Source of the DNA: Pseudomonas sp. FEN
GTDB taxonomy: Bacteria; Pseudomonadota; Gammaproteobacteria; Pseudomonadales; Pseudomonadaceae
Reading direction: 5' to 3'
NCBI RefSeq assembly: GCF_904067045.1
Contig: NZ_CAJFDC010000001.1
Location: 744,001-808,000, forward strand
Length of the DNA stretch: 64,000 nt
A program made the position numbers and the translations under genes. Below, piece after piece: positions 60,205 to 64,000 of the stretch; positions within the stretch are counted from its first letter, which is position 1; every line of letters begins with the position of its first letter. The notes below the pieces were generated by a model. It was not told the origin of the DNA and ran no database searches. It was given only the letters and a program-made list of their open reading frames with translations.

Positions 60205-61322
60205 TATTCCTCCGTCCGCGGGGCGGCCCGTGTCGTCGCCGGCGGCTTGCTGGCGGGTGGTTTGGCCTGCGCGGGCTTGACGGCATGGGCCGCCGGTTTG
60301 GCCGGGGTTGCCGGCGTGGCGGCGGGAGCGGCCGGTTTGGTCGAGGTTGCCGGCGCGGCGGCAGGGACGGCTGGCTTGGCAGGCGTCACTGGCGCGGCAG
60401 CGGACTTGGGCACCGTGGCCGGCACCGCCGGCGCGCCATCACCGCCCTGACGATCCGCTTCCTGGGCCTGCGCCGCTTCGTTGGCGCGCTCTTCCGGGGT
60501 ACGGCTGTCGCTGAACACCAGCAACAGGTAGCGGCTGCGGTTCAACGCGGCCGTCGGCACGGCACGGACAATGGCGAAAGGCTGGCCGGAATCATGAATC
60601 ACTTCCTTGACCGTCGCTACCGGGTAACCCGCGGGAAAACGCTGGCCCAGGCCGGAACTGACCAGCAGGTCACCTTCCTTGATGTCGGCGGTGTCGGCCA
60701 CATGCCGCAACTCCAGGCGCTCGGGATTGCCAGTACCGCTGGCAATCGCCCGCAGGCCGTTGCGGTTGACCTGCACCGGAATGCTATGGGTGGTGTCGGT
60801 GAGCAGCAGCACCCGCGAGGTGTAGGGCATCAACTCGACCACCTGGCCCATCAGGCCTCGGGCATCGAGCACCGGTTGCCCGAGCACCACGCCATCACGT
60901 TCACCCTTGTTGATGATGATGCGATGAGTGAAGGGATTGGGGTCCATGCCGATCAGTTCGGCCACTTCGACCTTCTCGTTGACCAGCGCCGAAGAATTGA
61001 GCAACTCGCGCAGGCGCACGTTCTGCTCGGTCAAGGCCGCGAGTTTTTGCAGGCGCCCTTGCAACAGCAGATTCTCGGTCTTGAGTTTCTCGTTCTCGGC
61101 GACCAGTTCGGTACGACTGCCGAACTGACTGGCCACGCCTTGCCACAAGCGCTGCGGCAGGTCGGTAATCCAATAGGACTCCATCAGCACCAGCGACATC
61201 TGGCTGCGCACCGGCTTGAGCAGCGTGAAACGGGCATCGACCACCATCAGCGCGACCGATAGCACGACCAGCACCAACAAGCGCACGCCCAATGAGGGGC
61301 CTTTGGCAAAAAGCGGTTTAAT
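60204..61322 (-). CDS. mreC: rod shape-determining protein MreC (apparent AUU start)
   Basis: The protein is 372 aa if it starts at ATT 61322. That reading gives (M)KPLFAKGPSLGVRLLVLV, which lines up with E. coli MreC MKPIFSRGPSLQIRLIL, and places GGGAGGAG 6 nt before the ATT. The alternative, TTG at 61292, would cut the conserved N-terminus. A membrane helix (VRLLVLVVLSVALMVVDARF) precedes a coiled coil (LVAENEKLKTENLLLQGRLQ) and the periplasmic double beta-barrel. The C-terminal 80 residues are Ala/Pro/Lys-rich and encoded by degenerate repeats. MreC links MreB to the cell-wall synthesis machinery. Confidence 0.9.
   Translation of the reverse strand: MKPLFAKGPSLGVRLLVLVVLSVALMVVDARFTLLKPVRSQMSLVLMESYWITDLPQRLWQGVASQFGSRTELVAENEKLKTENLLLQGRLQKLAALTEQNVRLRELLNSSALVNEKVEVAELIGMDPNPFTHRIIINKGERDGVVLGQPVLDARGLMGQVVELMPYTSRVLLLTDTTHSIPVQVNRNGLRAIASGTGNPERLELRHVADTADIKEGDLLVSSGLGQRFPAGYPVATVKEVIHDSGQPFAIVRAVPTAALNRSRYLLLVFSDSRTPEERANEAAQAQEADRQGGDGAPAVPATVPKSAAAPVTPAKPAVPAAAPATSTKPAAPAATPATPAKPAAHAVKPAQAKPPASKPPATTRAAPRTEE
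60292..60405. repeat. degenerate 39-bp tandem repeat in the mreC 3' end
   Basis: Three units (60292-60330, 60331-60369 and a 36-bp third at 60370-60405) share GCCGGTTTGG and GTTGCCGGCG...GGCGGC. Each codes about 13 residues of the Ala/Pro/Lys/Thr tail of MreC. The copy number could vary between strains. Confidence 0.6.
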
Positions 61323-61405
61323 AAGCCGCTCCTCCCAGGCAATGAGTCATTTTATTCATACGGCATCACACCGGCCTGGATGCAGACTGACAGAAGGTAA
61401 ACGCA

Positions 61406-61433
61406 ACAGGCAGCACTGCAAAGTGCTGCCTGT
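61406..61433 (-). promoter_or_regulatory. perfect 12-bp hairpin between mreB and mreC
   Basis: ACAGGCAGCACT and AGTGCTGCCTGT are perfect arms with a 4-nt loop, in the 142-bp gap between the mreB stop and the mreC start. On the minus strand it is not followed by a strong T-tract, so it may be a partial terminator or an mRNA-stabilising structure that sets the mreB:mreCD ratio. Confidence 0.6.
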
Positions 61434-61464
61434 GAGCCGAACAGCATAGAGCTTCTCAGCGAAC

Positions 61465-62592
<1,128 letters not shown>

Positions 62593-62715
62593 TTAGGCGT
62601 TTTTCCGAGCACCATCCCATACAATCGCGGCCATGTGACCGTAGAAATGCGGTAGTGTTCCGACAATCGTAAGTCGCGCCCGCACTTATTGACACTCTTT
62701 ATTGTGTATTGCCTA

Positions 62716-62743
62716 ACCGAACGGACCCCTTCCGTCCGGTTTT
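62716..62743 (+). terminator. terminator-like hairpin in the gatC leader
   Basis: ACCGAACGGA (62716-62725) and TCCGTCCGGT (62731-62740) pair with one mismatch around a 5-nt loop and are followed by TTT. It lies 16 bp before the gatC ATG, between a TTGACA (62689-62694) and the ribosome site, so it may be an attenuator. Confidence 0.5.
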
Positions 62744-62758
62744 CCACTGGAGATCCCC

Positions 62759-63046
62759 ATGGCGCTTGAACGCTCCGACGTGGAAAAAATCGCTCACCTG
62801 GCCCGCCTGGGCCTGGTCGAAGCCGATCTTCCACGCACCACCGAAGCCCTGAACAGCATTCTGGGCCTGGTCGACCAGATGCAAGCGGTCGACACCAGCG
62901 GCATCGAACCGCTTGCCCACCCTCTGGAAGCGAATCAGCGCCTGCGCGCCGACGTCGTGACCGAGCGAAATCACCGCGAGGCTTATCAGTCCATCGCGCC
63001 AGCGGTCGAAAACGGCCTGTACCTGGTTCCGAAAGTCATCGACTAA
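62759..63046 (+). CDS. gatC: Asp-tRNA(Asn)/Glu-tRNA(Gln) amidotransferase subunit C
   Basis: This is a 95-aa protein ([69 protein letters not shown]). It links GatA and GatB in the enzyme that turns Glu-tRNA(Gln) or Asp-tRNA(Asn) into the amides. It starts the gatCAB operon; gatA follows after 16 bp. Confidence 0.96.
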   Translation: MALERSDVEKIAHLARLGLVEADLPRTTEALNSILGLVDQMQAVDTSGIEPLAHPLEANQRLRADVVTERNHREAYQSIAPAVENGLYLVPKVID

Positions 63047-63062
63047 AGGGAAAGAGCCTGCA

Positions 63063-64000
63063 ATGCATCAGATGACCCTGGCCGAGATCGCCCGTGGCCT
63101 CGCCGACAAGAAATTCTCCGCCGAAGAGCTGACCCGGACCCTGCTGGCGCGTATCGCCCAGCTCGACCCGCAGCTCAACAGCTTCATCAGCCTCACCGAG
63201 GACCTGGCCCTGAGCCAGGCCAAGGCCGCCGACGCCCGCCGTGCCGCTGGCGAGAACGGCGCCCTGCTCGGCGCGCCGATCGCCCACAAGGACCTGTTCT
63301 GCACCCAGGGCATCCGCACCAGCTGCGGCTCGAAGATGCTCGACAACTTCAAGGCGCCCTACGACGCCACCGTGGTCGCCAAGCTGGCCGCGACCGGCAC
63401 CGTGACCCTGGGCAAGACCAACATGGACGAATTCGCCATGGGCTCGGGCAACGAATCGAGCTACTACGGCCCGGCGAGAAACCCGTGGAACCTGGAACAT
63501 GTGCCGGGCGGTTCGTCTGGCGGCTCGGCGGCGGCGGTTGCCGCGCGCCTGCTGCCGGCCGCCACCGGTACCGACACCGGCGGTTCGATCCGCCAGCCGG
63601 CGGCACTGACCAACCTCACCGGGCTGAAACCGACCTATGGTCGGGTTTCGCGCTGGGGCATGATCGCCTACGCCTCCAGCCTCGATCAGGCTGGCCCGCT
63701 GGCGCGCAGCGCCGAAGACTGCGCCCTGCTGCTGCAAGGCATGGCCGGCTTCGACCCGCAGGACTCCACCAGCATCGACGAGCCGGTACCGGATTACTCC
63801 GCCGGCCTGAACGCCTCGATCCAGGGCCTGCGCATCGGCGTGCCCAAGGAATACTTCAGCGCCGGCCTCGACCCGCGCATCGCCGAACGGATCCAGGCGA
63901 GCATCAAGGAGCTTGAGAAACTGGGCGCGACCATCAAGGAAATCAGCCTGCCGAACATGCAGCACGCGATTCCCGCGTACTACGTGATCGCCCCGGCGGA
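63063..64000 (+). CDS. gatA: Asp-tRNA(Asn)/Glu-tRNA(Gln) amidotransferase subunit A (5' part; runs off the window)
   Basis: The first 312 codons are visible. The amidase signature is complete: the catalytic Lys in [11 protein letters not shown], and [15 protein letters not shown] with [20 protein letters not shown] carrying the two catalytic serines. It releases ammonia from glutamine for GatB. The C-terminal part is beyond base 64000, where gatB would follow. Confidence 0.97.
   Translation, partial: MHQMTLAEIARGLADKKFSAEELTRTLLARIAQLDPQLNSFISLTEDLALSQAKAADARRAAGENGALLGAPIAHKDLFCTQGIRTSCGSKMLDNFKAPYDATVVAKLAATGTVTLGKTNMDEFAMGSGNESSYYGPARNPWNLEHVPGGSSGGSAAAVAARLLPAATGTDTGGSIRQPAALTNLTGLKPTYGRVSRWGMIAYASSLDQAGPLARSAEDCALLLQGMAGFDPQDSTSIDEPVPDYSAGLNASIQGLRIGVPKEYFSAGLDPRIAERIQASIKELEKLGATIKEISLPNMQHAIPAYYVIAPA

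Overview
This window looks like ordinary chromosome from a Pseudomonas of the fluorescens group (P. fluorescens / P. protegens / P. chlororaphis type). The GC content is high, genes are densely packed on both strands, short Pseudomonas-type REP palindromes (TGTAGGAGC or TGTGGGAGC ends) sit between genes, and the right half follows the order known from P. aeruginosa: cysNC-cysD, ybgI, algW, hisC-hisD-hisG-murA-ibaG, mlaB-F, kdsD-kdsC-lptCAB-rpoN-hpf-ptsN-rapZ-ptsO, pmbA, darP, tldD, nitrilase, yhdP, rng, maf, mreDCB, gatCA. I see no rRNA, tRNA, CRISPR array, prophage, insertion sequence or plasmid origin.

Layout. 1-1.8 kb: the 5' part of hmgA (tyrosine/homogentisate catabolism) and the divergent IclR regulator hmgR, with three tandem 20-bp repeats between them. 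1.8-10.3 kb: a minus-strand accessory block with a MalT-like LuxR regulator, a DUF1329/DUF1302 envelope protein pair, an MFE-2-like short-chain dehydrogenase and a class II aldolase-fold protein; a lipid-related role is plausible but unproven. 10.4-12.5 kb: an lrgAB-type membrane pair with a divergent LysR gene. 12.5-17.8 kb: a flavodoxin, then a short LOV blue-light receptor (pplA-like), a MerR regulator of the class II LitR type (pplR-like), a membrane-anchored ABM-domain protein, and the folM-folE-folX tetrahydromonapterin genes, followed by DUF1244 and HopJ-family proteins. 17.9-28.4 kb: 2-aminoadipate-type aminotransferase, trxB, cysZ, a family-4 glycosyltransferase, an old-yellow-enzyme homologue, glutathione peroxidase, slyD, a DUF3565 protein, pta and an acyltransferase. 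28.5-64 kb: the conserved core block.

How the genes work together. cysNC/cysD, with cysZ elsewhere in the window, serve sulfate uptake and activation. mlaFEDCB, kdsDC, lptCAB and yhdP build and maintain the outer membrane, murA starts peptidoglycan synthesis, mreBCD sets rod shape, and algW senses envelope stress. rpoN-hpf-ptsN-rapZ-ptsO is the sigma-54/nitrogen-PTS group. pmbA/tldD form a TldD/E peptidase pair, and gatCA are two subunits of the tRNA amidotransferase.

The most interesting points are: (1) a LOV photoreceptor and LitR-type regulator beside pterin-synthesis genes, with a shared TGTACAA element in two promoters; (2) an apparent AUU start codon for mreC that aligns with the E. 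coli MreC initiator; (3) the triple repeat upstream of hmgA; (4) a perfect hairpin over the start region of the glycosyltransferase; (5) a nested AT-rich palindrome upstream of rpoN; (6) pta without ackA beside it; (7) an orphan plus-strand terminator that may mark a small RNA. All functions were assigned by reading the sequence; no database search was run.
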